Part shown: positions 22,544 through 35,075 of the stretch, piece after piece
Position numbering within the stretch: the stretch's first letter is position 1
Layout: every line of letters starts with the position of its first letter
Assembly (NCBI GenBank): GCA_028673005.1
Contig: CM054116.1
Span: forward strand, 23,227,840 to 23,291,839
Source of the DNA: Tanypteryx hageni
Lineage: Eukaryota > Arthropoda > Insecta > Odonata > Petaluridae
Direction: 5' to 3'
Length of the DNA: 64,000 nucleotides
The notes under the pieces: generated by a model
The model's input: the letters and a program-made list of their open reading frames with translations, nothing else
What the model was told of the DNA's origin: nothing
Database searches by the model: none
Translations under genes and position numbers: made by a program

Positions 22544-23362
22544 GTGTACGATATCAGTCTTGATTGATATAGTTTACAACCCCGAACCAACTTTAAAAAA
22601 TTGCTCATCATATTTATTAACACTGCGTATGTTTTGTATCTTGTGACGAATACCTATATACCCTGATGGCCGCAAGTGTGGCGAACATCAAAATTTTATT
22701 GGAAAACCCTGGAATAGTGCAATTATAAGATCTTTGTCAAGCATATAAATGTTTAGTTACTATCAGGAATTCTATTAAGTGAACAGATTAGAACTTTGCA
22801 CAATCTTTAAAAAATACGATATTAAAAATGTTTAGAAGATTTATTTTAAATTTAGTTTCAGAATACTTAAGAATTTGTGTAAAAATTGACATTTCAGGTA
22901 AAATAAATGTTAAGTGGTCATTGTTGCGCGTATGCCATAAGGCATGTACACGTTTTACTTTAACGCGCAATGAAAGTAGCCAATAAAGTTTTGTCGCCCA
23001 ACCCTCCAAGGAATGTTTTTATCTTAGTATTTACAGCCAAAGACTTTCGGACAAAATATTTTGAAATTTCAGGCAGTCACCCGATTATCATGGATAAATA
23101 ATCGTCAACCGCGACAAGTGTATTAAAAATACCTGCAATCTTAACAATTCACACCTTAATCAAACGGAGTGAAATGTTTTAAGAAAAATTACGGCATAGG
23201 TATTGAAAGGAAAATGTCAGTACACATTTTATGGGATACACATTGCTAGTAGTCAATTAAGTTGACAGTGTATTGAAGACGAGATCTTTGATACGACATA
23301 CATATTTACTTTTATAATTCGCATGATTTAGCTCGAGGGTGAGTAAATCCAGTGCGCGTGCG

Positions 23363-23527
23363 ATTGATTGAGTGATCGTCCGAGTGAGAGCATTAGGTGT
23401 TGAATGTGAAGGCGAGGAGTGCCTTCAACCCTTAAATCAGCTGTTGAAGCTTAAGGGCCACTGGCGCCGATTTAATCTCTACCAAACCAGGTGCGCGTGA
23501 GATTGAATGATTGTCAGAGTGACTCTA
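23363..23527 (+). repeat. Direct repeat pair, about 50 bp, 130 bp apart
   Basis: ccagtgcgcgtgcgattgat... near 23350 recurs as ccaggtgcgcgtgagattga... near 23490; both continue with 'gagtga' and 'attgg/attagg'. Between them gtgccttcaacccttaa and gttgaagcttaagggccac form an imperfect inverted pair. Function unknown. Confidence 0.5.
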
Positions 23528-23954
23528 TTGGTTCCTGACAAGGTATAATCAGTCCAAAATTAGCGTGAATTAGCAAGTAACCTTATTTTATATGGTACCC
23601 AGAGTATATTTCGTAATATCTCATTTAAAAATAGTAAAATTGTAGAGGAAATTAAAAATACCGAATAACAAAATGGAATTGTAATTAATGTGCTTCCTAC
23701 ATCGTCTAAAGAAATAAATTGCCCGCTCCTTCAAAATTCTTTCCAAAATATGAGAAAGATTAATTTGTTCTTGAAAATTTAAGATTGCTCGCAATCCTTG
23801 CTGATTAAATTACGATCATAATCGAACTGTTACCAACGTACTTTATGGCAGAACCATTTTTGATCGTGCGGATAGCTTTATTCGAGCAATCAAAGCGCTC
23901 ACAGGTGCGGCACAGCTGGCGGACGAAGTCAGATTCTGTCGGATATATGCTAAG

Positions 23955-24024
23955 GGAAGGAAGAGGAGGGAGAGGGAAGAGGAGGGGGAGTGGAGAGGGG
24001 GGAGACAGAGAGAGAGAGAGCTCT
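23955..24024 (+). repeat. GA-rich tract
   Basis: Purine tract of ggaagaggaggg words ending in an AG run. Purines on the plus strand. Confidence 0.9.
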
Positions 24025-25036
24025 GGTAACTGGCAGAAGTGATGCGATCGTAATTTATGACAATCTAATGCGGCGCAAGGTGCAGGAAGTAATAGAAGAG
24101 TAACAATTTTCCCACCGTCCGGACGGTCCGAGGAAATAGTTCCTCTATTGGATCGCTAGGACGAGATAAAGAGGGAAACGAACACACGGAAACCGAGCTA
24201 GCGATCCATGGAGGTCTCGGCGCGTCTAGTTGAGCGAGAGGGAATAATTATGAGAATGGCACCAATACATGCTTAAGGCGGGTTTGTGCGTGTGTCAAAC
24301 TGCCGCATTTACCCTTTTGAAGTACGAACCAATCAACCACGTCGGAGGAAAGAAAAGCATGGGAAAATGAGACGCGGCAGATGATAACGACCTCTCTATC
24401 GCGGACGATAGATTGAACGGCGAGTTTCCCATCACCTGAACGGAAGATCCACTTGACTCCGATGTAATCCAAGCCACCGGTGAGGAACGCAAAGTAACGT
24501 ATCCGACGACGGATTTGGATCGCAAAAATAAACTGGGAAGCGTTTTAGTGATTTCGCTCATGATGAAATAGTAAAATTTTACGCTGCGTTCTCCATAAAT
24601 TTGCACGATACGTATCAAAAAAATGGAGAGAGCGTAATTCCCAACAGAAATAATCGGTTTGTTTACCAGGAGTTCTAGAGGCAAAACATGCCTGATGCCT
24701 AACGCTGATTAAATTAGGCGACGAAAGTGAGGGAGAGAGCGCGTTTTTCCGGACCTAGTTCAACGGAAGCCAAGGTGTTCTCCCGCACAGCGTGTTCCAC
24801 GCACCGCCGGCGTCGCACGCTCGCTGGTCACGTGGAGAGGGGAAAGAACAGCCTCCTGTAGCAAGAGGACTGCAACAAGAAAGTGAGGAGGAGCGCGGTC
24901 CGAAACGGAAGCGATGGAGGCGGCGCCAGCGACGCGGATAAGCGCCCAGACAAACGAGTACGAGGTTAGGTGCGGGAATTCGAGGGCAGGATGTGTCGAG
25001 GGAGAAGGAAGTGTTAGGTGGGGCAGTCGCCCTCGA

Positions 25037-25350
25037 CTGTTCGTTTGTGTGTATTTATGGCTAATCAATCTCCTGGATTATTAAAGCCATCACTCCTTAT
25101 ACACCAGACACACTCACAAGGGAGAAGGGAAACCCGGTGCCGGCATTCGCCTACTCTTTAAGAATAGCACCAAGGTTGTTAACTGCTTAACGTCCCTTCC
25201 GAAGGACGGAGCGCTGACTTACGCGGTCTCCTCAAACCACACAAGTAGGGGACGGGATCCTGGTTGAAAAATCCGACCTCCGTCGAATTCGAACCCGGCA
25301 CCGCTGCGTGGAAGGCCTAACGCTCTAACCACTCCGCCACCGCCGCCCTT
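25037..25350 (-). mobile_element. tRNA-derived SINE, full length, with 13-bp target duplication
   Basis: Flanked by identical cagtcgccctcga at 25024-25036 and 25351-25363. On the minus strand the head reads ggcggtggcggagtggttag then agcg, an A-box-like RNA polymerase III element, and about 40 bp later gccgggttcgaattc, a B-box. The body carries ccttcggaagggacgttaag and the tail ends in ...gattagccataaatacacac. Related copies are at 8095, 35830 and 54993. This is the best-preserved copy of the family in the window. Confidence 0.9.
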
Positions 25351-25571
25351 CAGTCGCCCTCGAATGGCTACTGCAAGGGGATTAAGGAGGCGAAAGGGAG
25401 CAGCTGTGTGGGGCCGAGATAGATTTTGGGAACTGTTATCTTTGATAGCAGATCGCTTTCGAAAAATCAAACGCTAACCGTATTAACATACCTCTATCTG
25501 ACAGAAAAATGCCGTTTAAACAAACCATTCAGTCACAAAATTAGACAAAAATTTGGGTCGTTATACATATA

Positions 25572-25770
25572 GGGTGCGTTAAAAGTTCTGGTAATTTTAT
25601 TTTTGTCATACACTCTCAAATACATGGCCGTGTTAAATTCATTTCATTGAATATGATGAGAGAAACGACAATATTACACCAATTGATTACCATAATGCCT
25701 CCTTTTGCTGAAATGCAGACTTTGAGATGCATCGCATATAAATAAAAAAAATTCCCTTTTACGCACCCGG
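25572..25770. mobile_element. TA-flanked MITE, about 200 bp
   Basis: Left end gggtgcgttaaaag (25572-25585) is inverted at the right as cttttacgcaccc (25756-25768). TA occurs immediately left, and two bases beyond the right arm, compatible with a Tc1/mariner-type target. The interior includes ttttgctgaaatgcagactt, which may be a trace of a lost transposase, but no frame survives. Confidence 0.6.
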
Positions 25771-25788
25771 TACAGCTGGAGTGCAGAG

Positions 25789-26051
25789 CAGTGGCGGATT
25801 TACGCCTCCTGGGGCCCCTGGTGCTAAGCAGTCGGGGGCCCTGCAATTTAAATATATGGTGAAACCGCTCCTAATGGCTCTACCCTTTTTTGTGACACCT
25901 CTTAACGACCGTTTTTCTATGGAATCATAGAGAGGTTCCATTGATTTTTAAATTGAGACATTTAATATTTCTGAGACTATACACCCGAAAATATTTTCGG
26001 AGCCCCTTACTTCAAGGGGTCCCTGTCGCACGCCCATTAAATCCGCCACTG
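25789..26051. mobile_element. hAT MITE, 263 bp, perfect 8-bp target duplication
   Basis: Starts cagtggcggatttacgcc and ends with the inverted form ...taaatccgccactg. Flanked by gtgcagag on both sides (25781-25788 and 26052-26059). Terminal repeats share CAGTGGCGG with the large hAT element at 31331-34116, so that family could have mobilised it. The interior has ggggcccctgg-type words and no coding sequence. Confidence 0.93.
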
Positions 26052-26059
26052 GTGCAGAG

Positions 26060-29000
26060 TATTATCTTTGACACTCCATTCATACACATTAGTTGCGCTT
26101 CGAAAGAATCTCGTTAATATGCCAAAATCACAGCGACGGGTAGCGTTGGAGAAAGAAGAGAATATAGAGTAAAAGAGGGAGCGCGGGAGAGAGGGGAAAC
26201 AGACGAACGAAAGAATTGCGACGGAAGCTCTTAAGAGGCCATTATCCGATCGGCAATGTTATTCCACCTGGCGGTCTCTCAGCCGCGAGGGCGGCTGAAT
26301 GGGACTGTGATTTACATTCCTCCCTCAAAACTCCTTCCTCGGCCTCTTACGTGCACTTAGCTTCCATTTAGCCAACCTCTTGGACCCTCTCTAATCCCCT
26401 TAAAATTCGCTTGCTGAATTCTCCTTTGCTGCCCCCTTTTGATCTTTTGCGAGGTCTCTGCTAGGATGGAAACGGTCGAAACTTAAATGCCCACTAAACT
26501 GAAAGTGTTCGCTTATCTTTTAAAAAGTTTTGCTTCAGTAAAGTGAAAGTGGTTAAATTTCATATCATTTTATTTTTATGCGTCTTCACTCGATGGAATA
26601 TTCCTTCGTGTAAGCAAACGATGAATTAGCTGGGGGAAAGGGGACATATCTTTCATTATCTACAGTCACGCGAATTTTATAAATATCACAAGTGACTAGA
26701 GATTGGGCAATTTATAACTTCTTTTCCAAGAGTAGACAATTCGTGCACTTCTTTTTTAAAACGAATTTGCAAAAGGAGCCAAAAAATAATAATAACCTCT
26801 TGAGATGAAAACGAAGATAACGATGCCGGAATTTGCGTTGGTACTCCAAGAAATAAGAAAGCGTGCTCTGTCGCTTCATTCCACGAATCGGCGATTTTAG
26901 AATGGATTTATATCATGTAATTTGATTAAACGAAAAGTACAGACCTAAAGGAAAAATAGAATTAAAAAATTATAAATATATAAAAAATACCAGGGTTAAT
27001 ATTTTAGATATTTTACTCTGCAATGGCGCAAGGAATTTGTTGTTATAGTTGAGTATGGAAATTTACGTAATAATAAAGTGTGCTGCACCACGGATTCATC
27101 AATACGATAAGGTTTTTTCATTTTGAGCGGAAGTATTCATTTTGCATAAAAACTGCCATGATTGCCATCCGTGAACCATCAGTTTGATATGTCTTTTTTA
27201 TATTGCTATTTTCTCTCGGAAAATCTTTTCATCAGAGCGGCAAAATAGATTCATAAATTAAACTTTTGACAGTTGTTCTATTGTTTTAGGTAGCCGCAGT
27301 TGTTAGCAAAATGCTCTAGGAGCAAATATGACAGCTGAGCCCAAGAATTTGGACAAACAAAAAAATATTATCATGATTCTTACTTCGATAGCCATAAAAC
27401 ATTTGTTAAAACCAAATTCGCATTTGAGCTACATGTCAGCCGTATTTAGTGGAATACCAGTGATCGTAGATCAACGGTTATCAACCAAATAATTTTCCAT
27501 TTCACCATAATATTTCTAAATTTCTCGCAAACTATTGATGAAATATTAATTCTAAATAAAATACTCCGAGGAGCACAACGCATAATATATGACTCAAAAA
27601 GATGAATGGATAATGCAAAATAGATTGACGGAGCCTTTGACGTATATGCCTGCATCAAACTGTACTGAGACGATAAACAGGTATGATATCCTTGCAAGGG
27701 CTCTGGTTTACCTACCCCTTTGGGTAGGCGACAACCCGTACCGATTCTATGTAGATCCTCAGTGGGCCTTCCCATCCGTGAAAACTTCACATCTTTAGCT
27801 TCGATAGTTGGGCTACAATAATATTTAAAAAATTTGAATTTTCTGACTTCAAAGACACCAAGCGGAATATCTATGAACTACCGGGAAAGTCAAATCTGAG
27901 GAGAATTAGTAGATTGATAAGAACTATTCAATCCAAAAAGAATTTTCCAAGCATCTCCTTAAAAAAAAAGTTGATTGTTCACAGCCAGAGCGATCACATT
28001 AGTACATTTTTGCTTCTAAGAAAACATGCTAAAAAGGGAAACGGAAGCATTCACGAAAGTATTTTGTGCATTAAGATGGCAACTAAATCAATCAGTCAAA
28101 GGGTAATATCAATATTCCTCTCTCAATGCAACTATCATAAAAAACAGCTGGCCCTTCCTCACTCCCCGCCCCTCAACCGCCTCATCTCATTCACTCCCAC
28201 TCCACAAATCCGACGAATCGCAACGAGCGATTTTCTGTTTAGAGAATGCGCGTAACTGAAAGGGACATAGTTATACGACTATCGTAACTTCAAAACTATC
28301 GTATCATCTTATTGGTTTAGAGCGTGCATACCAAATGTATATATTAAACAAATGGATGGTGCTGACGCTACGTCTAACTACTAAATAATTTTAAAGCAAT
28401 CTTATGCCCACATAACTGCCGAAGTCTCATACAAATAAATTCCCTAAGTATGAGTTAGCGATCCGTAACGACTAAGTCTTGTAACGAGCCATCAGTCAAG
28501 GAAAATCTCCTTTAACCGCGTTTTTCAGAGTAATACTTTGTTTACGTAATCAAGAATCACTTTGAATTATGTAAAAGTTTTATCAAAGATCCGCTAGATT
28601 CTATTACCTGTTATTCGAGCCATTTGGATGATCTATTGTTAACGGCCGTGAAACGCTTATGAAATTTTTTAAATACTTTTGAAAGAATCTATACGCGAAG
28701 ACTGAGTTTAAGTGAGGCATAGGCTCTGGATGTTTTAAATAAAATATGTGCATCGTTTTAACTGTTTTCTTAACTCATATTCTCGGTAAGAGAATTTCAA
28801 ATCTTATTTGTTATCTAATTAATTTACTATCATCTCAAAGACCACAGATGATAACGTTCAACACAGTTATATAGGGTGTTATAATTTCGTCCTTTAAAAA
28901 TTATAAAATATATATCTACGCGGATTTCCAAACTCCTGAGAATGACTCAATGTTGATACAAAAATGCTGCAGAGAAAATGATGAAATAACTTCGCACATT

Positions 29001-29330
29001 AACCCGAAAAAAAATTTCACCATAAAAGGTACGACATGTTGAAATTTAAAACCAAAGAATCAAAATGCGAATAAGTGGCGAAAAAAACCGAATCGAGTGC
29101 GGACTGCAATTAGGAGCGTAGGGACATTTGATGGGACGCGACTTTACTGAAACCGGAGAACTCGTACCGTTGCTGAAGCAGAACTTAGATGGTCCCGCTA
29201 ATGAGACAGAGTAGCGAGAGCATTTCGACGAGACTTCCATGAACCGAGAGAATAAATCCGCACCCGAGATTATTCCAGATACGTGCGGAATGAAATGAAC
29301 GGCGAAACGCGGAATCTGGAGTGGGGACGA
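26060..29330. other. Gene-free unique sequence
   Basis: No recognisable exon, RNA gene or repeat, apart from a possible solo transposon end at about 28872 (tatagggtgttataatttcg after a TA). Frames near 27446-27798 and 27914-28255 lack any family features. Confidence 0.5.
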
Positions 29331-29333
29331 GAC

Positions 29334-29573
29334 ATTGAGAGGGGAAAGGAGGAGGATTGAGGGTGGGGGAGAGGATTGAGGGTGGGGGAAGAGGATTGAG
29401 GGTGGGGGAAGATGATTGAGGATGGGGGAGGAGGATTGATGGTGGGGGAGGAGGATTGAGGGTGGGGAGGAGGATTGAGGGTGGGGAGGAGAATTGAGGG
29501 TGGGGGAGGAGAATTGAGGGTGGGGGAGAAGAATTGAGGGTGGGGGAGGAGGATTGAGGGTAGAAGGGGAGGA
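29334..29573 (+). repeat. Minisatellite, about 19-bp GGATTGAGGGTGGGGGAGGA unit
   Basis: About a dozen imperfect copies of ggattgagggtgggggagga, some with gaattgaggg starts that recall the 12.4-kb array. Purines with scattered T on the plus strand. The 109-codon Pro/Ser-rich minus frame is an artefact. Confidence 0.95.
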
Positions 29574-29599
29574 AAGACGCGGGTCTTCGACGCGCTCAC

Positions 29600-31320
29600 C
29601 GGAGGGTGTACGGAGAGAAGCGTTAAGTGATGCGGGTTATTCTATGTAAGGGACGAGCTATCGATCCACAAACACACATGCAGCCAGACATTGTCAAGTA
29701 CGTAAATCGCGACGAAAAATTTTCACTCGCAGATACGGAGACGGAGGAATTTTAAAATGAGCCGATGTAACGTCCAAGACGGAATGAATTTAGCTCTTTT
29801 AAGAAAAACTTGTGATTGTCAGATATATTTAAGGGTTGCAGAGCATCACCAGTGATTCTTACACAAACGCGCGAAATTCCGCAAATATTTCGAATGAACT
29901 CAAATGAAAATTCATTAAGAGAGCACTAAAACCAGTGAAAAAAGTGGTAAATAAAAATGAAAGTATTTTAGAAATAAAAAATGCCAAGAATGTCAAAGAA
30001 TCGACTTTCCTTACAGAATAACAAGCCGTGGTGTTTTAACCCCCGCTATTATGATGGCGTGTTAAAAAAAGAATTATAGAGCTTACTCCTCTACGGTTTA
30101 AATCAAACTGACAAACATTGACTTTCCAAAAGCCGCGCAGAAGTTGGGAAACCAGATGGGTAACTCGGCTACAAAGCAGCCGTCACCGGTGAAGATTATC
30201 GATAGTAGATTCTAAAGAAGGAGACATATTTGGCTAATCATGACGAGTTGGAGGAAGTTGAAGATCGTTTGGCGAGGCGACGTGCTGTACAGGGACCTCG
30301 CGAACCATATGACCTCTACGGTAGCCGTGGAGACCAACTTGAACATTGAAAACTCTTAAGACCGTGCGTTATGCATAAGTTAATTAAACCACCTCGTATT
30401 TTCATTTATATAGTACAATTCACGAATTTCATTTGATAACAATGACATCGGTACCTCTCCCTCGCTCACGTCTTTAGAAACGCTTTCGCTAGCGGACAGC
30501 AAGTATTGGCGAGGAACAAATTAAAGAAAAGGAGACGAAAGCTGTCATCTAAATCTATATCAATAGTTGAATATATTGTCCTCGGAAAAATTAATATCCG
30601 CGAGCATCTGTTCATACATTAATACTTATCTTCCTTAACGCATCTTCATCCACACCGAGAATATCCATTATCTTTTAGAAACTCATCCTTACATACCGAT
30701 CTGTAACTTTCGAAAAATCTTTCTCTTTCGCCAAGTTTCAATAAACTCCTTCCAATTAGTAAATGAGCGCAGTTGCCTTACTTTCTAAACACGTCCAACG
30801 AATAATCGGTACATGCTGGAAACGAAACATTTCAACGATTCAACTAGAAGCCCGTATGGTTCCTTGCTTTCCAAAAATTCATGACCGAGAAATATTTCTC
30901 GCATACACCGAGCGGCCAACTAAGCCTAGTTGATAGCACTAAAGAATATACAAATGACATAGCTACTAACTCCACTAAAAACGGTGGCTAAGGAAATAAT
31001 CTGAAATAATTAATGTTATCTGCAAGATAACAAAGGAAATAGTAAAACAAAATCTGCGATCAAAAGTCTTCATTGGCTTAGTGCGAATTCACAAGCTATA
31101 CTAAGTTATGAGAGTATTCGAAATCTGGAATAGTCCAAAGGCCACTCTCATCTACGATACAGGATATAATATACAATGCCAAGATTTACTGAACTTCATT
31201 CCTACTGTCATTTCCAAGCTTTTTTACGAAGTTACAAATTAATTTTCTCTTCTGCGAACTCAAATTTACGCATTTTGAAGAGCAAACTGAATTCAAAATC
31301 ACATCTCACGTTTACAATGT
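29600..31320. other. Gene-free unique sequence
   Basis: AT-rich, moderately CpG-rich sequence. No frame with family features, no repeat and no splice-bounded exon recognised. Confidence 0.5.
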
Positions 31321-31330
31321 ACTTTAAAAG

Positions 31331-34116
31331 CAGTGGCGGCTCGTGTATAGGCACTGCGGAACTGCAGCACCCCCTATTTCCACTTGATATTATCGATAAC
31401 ATTTAATATAATGAGTCCTTTTTTCTTTAATTCTTTCTTTATTTTTGTAGTACAATATATATTCCTTAAGCTTAATGTCAGTACTTCAGTAGCCATCCCC
31501 CAGTTTATGAAAAAGATACAAAAATCTTTGTATGGAACTATGCGCTTCACAGTGCCAGCGACGTGGTGTTTGACTGTTGTGCGCATGCGCACATAGGAGG
31601 GGGGTGGGGAGGAAGGCGGGACTGCCAGGTAGAGAGAGCACTGTTGCTCTCGCAGTGCCGGCTCTGGCGTGATGGTGGAAGGAAGTTTTTTTTACTCAGC
31701 GTGTGTTGTGCTTAAAAACCGTGTACCATATTCTTGAATGTGATAAAGTGTAGAAGAGTGTAGAATTAGATTATTATTCTGCTTCCAGCTATTCTATTTG
31801 ATTCATTTTTTTTCGGTTCTTTTATTTAACAGAAAACTTGAACCATGGCCTTGCATCCCCAAGAAATAAGTTCTGTGACTGTAAGTGAACTTCAACAGCT
31901 TAAGTTTTCACAGCTATCTCTCCATGAGAAAGTTACAGTTAAGAAAAGAGGTCGTTCAACACCTGATATTCTAATATCTCAGCCAGGCAAAAGCAACAAC
32001 AAGAAATATATTCGTAGCTTTAATTCTGAATGGTACCAACGGAAAAGTTGGCTTTGCGGCTGTGAAGTAAAAAATGCAGTTTTGCTTCCCGTGTTTGCTG
32101 TTTGGAGGTGATGTACCGTGGACAAAAGATGGTTTTAGAAATATAAACAAAATGAAAGAAAAAACTGAAAAGCATGAGAAGTCAAAGAAGCACGTTGATA
32201 ATGTTGTTTCACTGTCACTTTTAGGAACCGTAAGTATTAAGGATAAACTTAGTGAGGCATACAGACTTTCAATCAATGAGCATAATATAAAATTAAAAAG
32301 AACCGTGAAATTTTGTCCAAAATAATAGACTGCATTTACTTTTGTGGAAACTTTGAAACTCCCTTACGTGGACATGATGAAAAAGAGGATTCAGTAAATC
32401 CAGGGGTATTTAGAGGATTAGTAAATTTTGCATCTAAATTAGATTCAGATTTGAAGAATCACTTAGAAACCAGTGCAGTCTTCAAAGGTGTTTCTAAGAC
32501 CATTCAGAATGAGATACTTGACTGCCTGCTACAAATATACCATGAGGAGATAAGGACGGAAATTAGAAAAGCTTCCTTTGTAGCTGTCATGGCTGATGAC
32601 ACAACAGATGTTTCGGAACACACTCAAATGGTCCTTGTTCTACGGTACGTATTGAATGAAGAATTATTTGAGCGTTTTTGGGGATTCTTTATTCCAGAAA
32701 ATCAAACTGCAGATGGCATATCAAAACGTATTTTAGAAAAATTGGACATAATCCTTCAAGGAAATGGACAAAAACTGATAGCTCAGACATTTGATGGTGC
32801 AAATGTCATGAAAGGCAAAAAAGCAGGAGTTCAAGCAAAAATAAAAGCAGTTTATAGTAATGCACATTTCATTCACTGTTATGTACATCAACTTAATTTA
32901 ATAATGAGAAATGCAGCAAGTATTACACGAAACGCAAGAATATTTTTCTCTAACATTCTGGCTATTCCAACATTCTTCTCAAGATCACCACAACGTGTGT
33001 CCATTCTCAAGAAACATATGGACGTCAGCATTCCACGTCCATCCTCTACAAGGTGGAATTTCAACATGCGGACCATTAACAGAGTTCATGAAAATATGCA
33101 ACCTTTAAAAAACTGCCTTACTGAAATTCAGTCAACATCAAATGCAGATCAAACCATTGCAGAAGCAACAGGAATTTTAAAATACCTGAATGATGATAAT
33201 TTCAAGTTTTGGTTAGAGCTTTTTCATCAAATTATGCCTCATGTTGAAATAATTTACAACCAAATGCAATCTCGAGAAATTAGTGTGTTTAAAGTTAATG
33301 AATATATAACAAATTTCAAAACTGCTATTTTAGAATTGAGAAACACAAAGTACTGTGAGAATCCTTCAAAGACACTCATGGCAGAAGCTAAGGAAGTGTG
33401 TGACTATATATGTGTTGATATAATGGACAGATATTCTTCCACTAAACACTTAGTAGCTGCTAAATTGTTCAACAAGAAATGCTTCACTAGATTTAAGAAT
33501 GAACATCCCACAAAAGAGATAGTACTGACCACTGAAGCTTATCCCATGATTGACAAAGAAAAGCTTGAAACTGAACTAAAAGTATTCTATTGTAGGACTG
33601 ATATTCATGAATATTGCAAATTAATTGAGCTGCTGAAATTTATCTTGGAAAATAATCTAGATGATGTTTTTAGTGAAATTACGAAACTGATAAAAATCCT
33701 CTTGACAATTCCCATGACTACATCAGAGGCAGAGCGCTGTTTTTCAACATTGAAAAGAATAAAAACTTTTTTAAGAAGCACTATGAATTCGGAAAGACTA
33801 AATGCGCTTGCAGTACTTTCAATGGAGAAAAATTTCCTCAATTGTCACCCAGAGATCAAGGAGAAAATTATTGAACTTTTTGCGCAAATTAAAACAAGAA
33901 GAATGGATTTCATTTTTAAATGAATAGAACAAGCTTGAACTGTAACAATTTAAGTTAAAGTAAAAAATGTTTGTTTTTTTTTTGTTAAGATTTTATCAAG
34001 TTCCTGAATAAATTTTCTTTTTATACATGTTTTTTTCCTTTTACACAATTTTAAAACAAAGGCTAAAAATTTTCTGGAGCAGCACCCCCACTAATTTTAG
34101 CTACGAGCCGCCACTG
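31331..34116 (+). mobile_element. Complete hAT transposon, 2786 bp, perfect 8-bp target duplication
   Basis: Terminal inverted repeats CAGTGGCGGCTCGT at both ends (31331 onward, and inverted to 34116), with subterminal gcagcacccc on both sides. TTTAAAAG flanks both ends exactly (31323-31330 and 34117-34124). It encodes one long transposase on the plus strand (31845-33923), followed by AT-rich sequence with AATAAA-type words near 34009. The left 500 bp contains a leader with a CpG-richer part around 31560-31680 that could hold the promoter. Perfect target duplication and a nearly open transposase indicate recent activity. Confidence 0.95.
31845..33923 (+). pseudogene. hAT transposase, ZMYM1-like (TTF zinc finger, DUF4371, hAT dimerisation domain), two single-base frameshifts
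   Basis: Cut-and-paste transposase. The start ATG at 31845 sits in a good Kozak context (aaccATGg). The N-terminal segment leads into a TTF-type zinc finger (WLCGC ... CFPCLLFGG ... HEKSKKH). The long frame from 32313 (536 codons; its first codon is TTG, not a start) has the first catalytic Asp region AVMADDTTDVSEHTQM (residues 91-106), the second in TFDGANVMKG (Asp161) with CYVHQLNLIM after it, and the C-terminal hAT dimerisation motif TSEAERCFSTLKRIKTFLRS with the catalytic Glu at about residue 472. Continuity needs two shifts: one extra base in the A6 run at 32069-32074 and one missing base in the A5 run at 32295-32299. Both are homopolymers, so either recent mutation or sequencing error is possible. 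The rest is open to TGA at 33921. Confidence 0.92.
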
Positions 34117-34689
34117 TTTAAAAGCCATCTCGGGTTTCCGAACGGCAATCTCTGACGCAAATAAACCTACTTTATTCGAAAATGGTTTTATTATCACCCT
34201 TAAAACGACAACTTCAAAACATTTTTCTTAATTTAATATTTAAAATCTTATCGTTTGGTGCAATATGGAATAAACATTTCATGGCAAAAATCGCGCCTCC
34301 TTAATTAATATGAGATTCTGCACGTGAATGATTACACCCAAGTCATCACAGAGGTCAAAGAACGATACAACCAAGAACTGCATCTACGACAAGGAATTGC
34401 TCGACTGCGAAAAGGAGTTCGTCTACTAATCTTCCCAAACAAACGCACTAACGATATAAAATTTTGGATTACATATGGAACGACAATTTATCAGCGACAT
34501 AAACAACAAAACGACGGCAAAGATTTCATTATGATGTCGAGAAAAATCAGAATCGGAGGGCAACCCCACCAAGAAACTCCTTTTGCCGAAAAGAGGACGA
34601 AGACAATGTGAGGAGTCGAAATGGGCAGGGCGAGAGAGATAAGGGAAGGAGATAGGCAGAATAGAAAACGGAATTGGTTGGAAGGGAGC

Positions 34690-35075
34690 GGAAAGGGAGA
34701 TAAGGCGAGGAAGACGTGGAGGAGGGGGGAGTAATAAAAGGGAGAGAGGAGAGGTTAGTAATAAAAGGGGGAGAGGAGAAGGGGGGAGGAGAAGGGGGGA
34801 GGAGAAGGGGGGGAGAAGGGGGAGAAGAGAAGGGGGAGAGGGGAAGGGGGGAGAAGGGGGGGGGAATGGGGAGGAGAAGGGGGAGGAGAAGGGGGGAGGA
34901 TAAGGGGGGAAGATAAGGGAGGAGGAGAAGGGGGAGGAGAAGGGGGGGAGGAAAAGGGGGAGGAAAAGGGGGAGGAAAAGGGGGAGGAGAAGGGGGAGGA
35001 GAAGGGGGAGGAGAAGGGGGGAAGAAGGGGGAGAGGAGAAGGGGGAGAGGAGAAGGGGGAGAGGAGAAGGGAGTG
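34690..35075 (+). repeat. GA-rich tract, GAAGGGGGAG units
   Basis: About 380 bp of gaagggggagga-type units of 10-16 bp, purines on the plus strand. Source of the spurious 229-codon Pro-rich minus-strand frame. Confidence 0.97.

Noticed and set aside
24248..24684. Overlapping minus-strand frames of 74 and 129 codons
   Set aside because: No family similarity, and neither is bounded by convincing splice sites.
25270..25350. Possible tRNA gene on the minus strand
   Set aside because: A- and B-box-like words are present but there is no matching acceptor stem. The segment is the head of a SINE with a target duplication and sibling copies.
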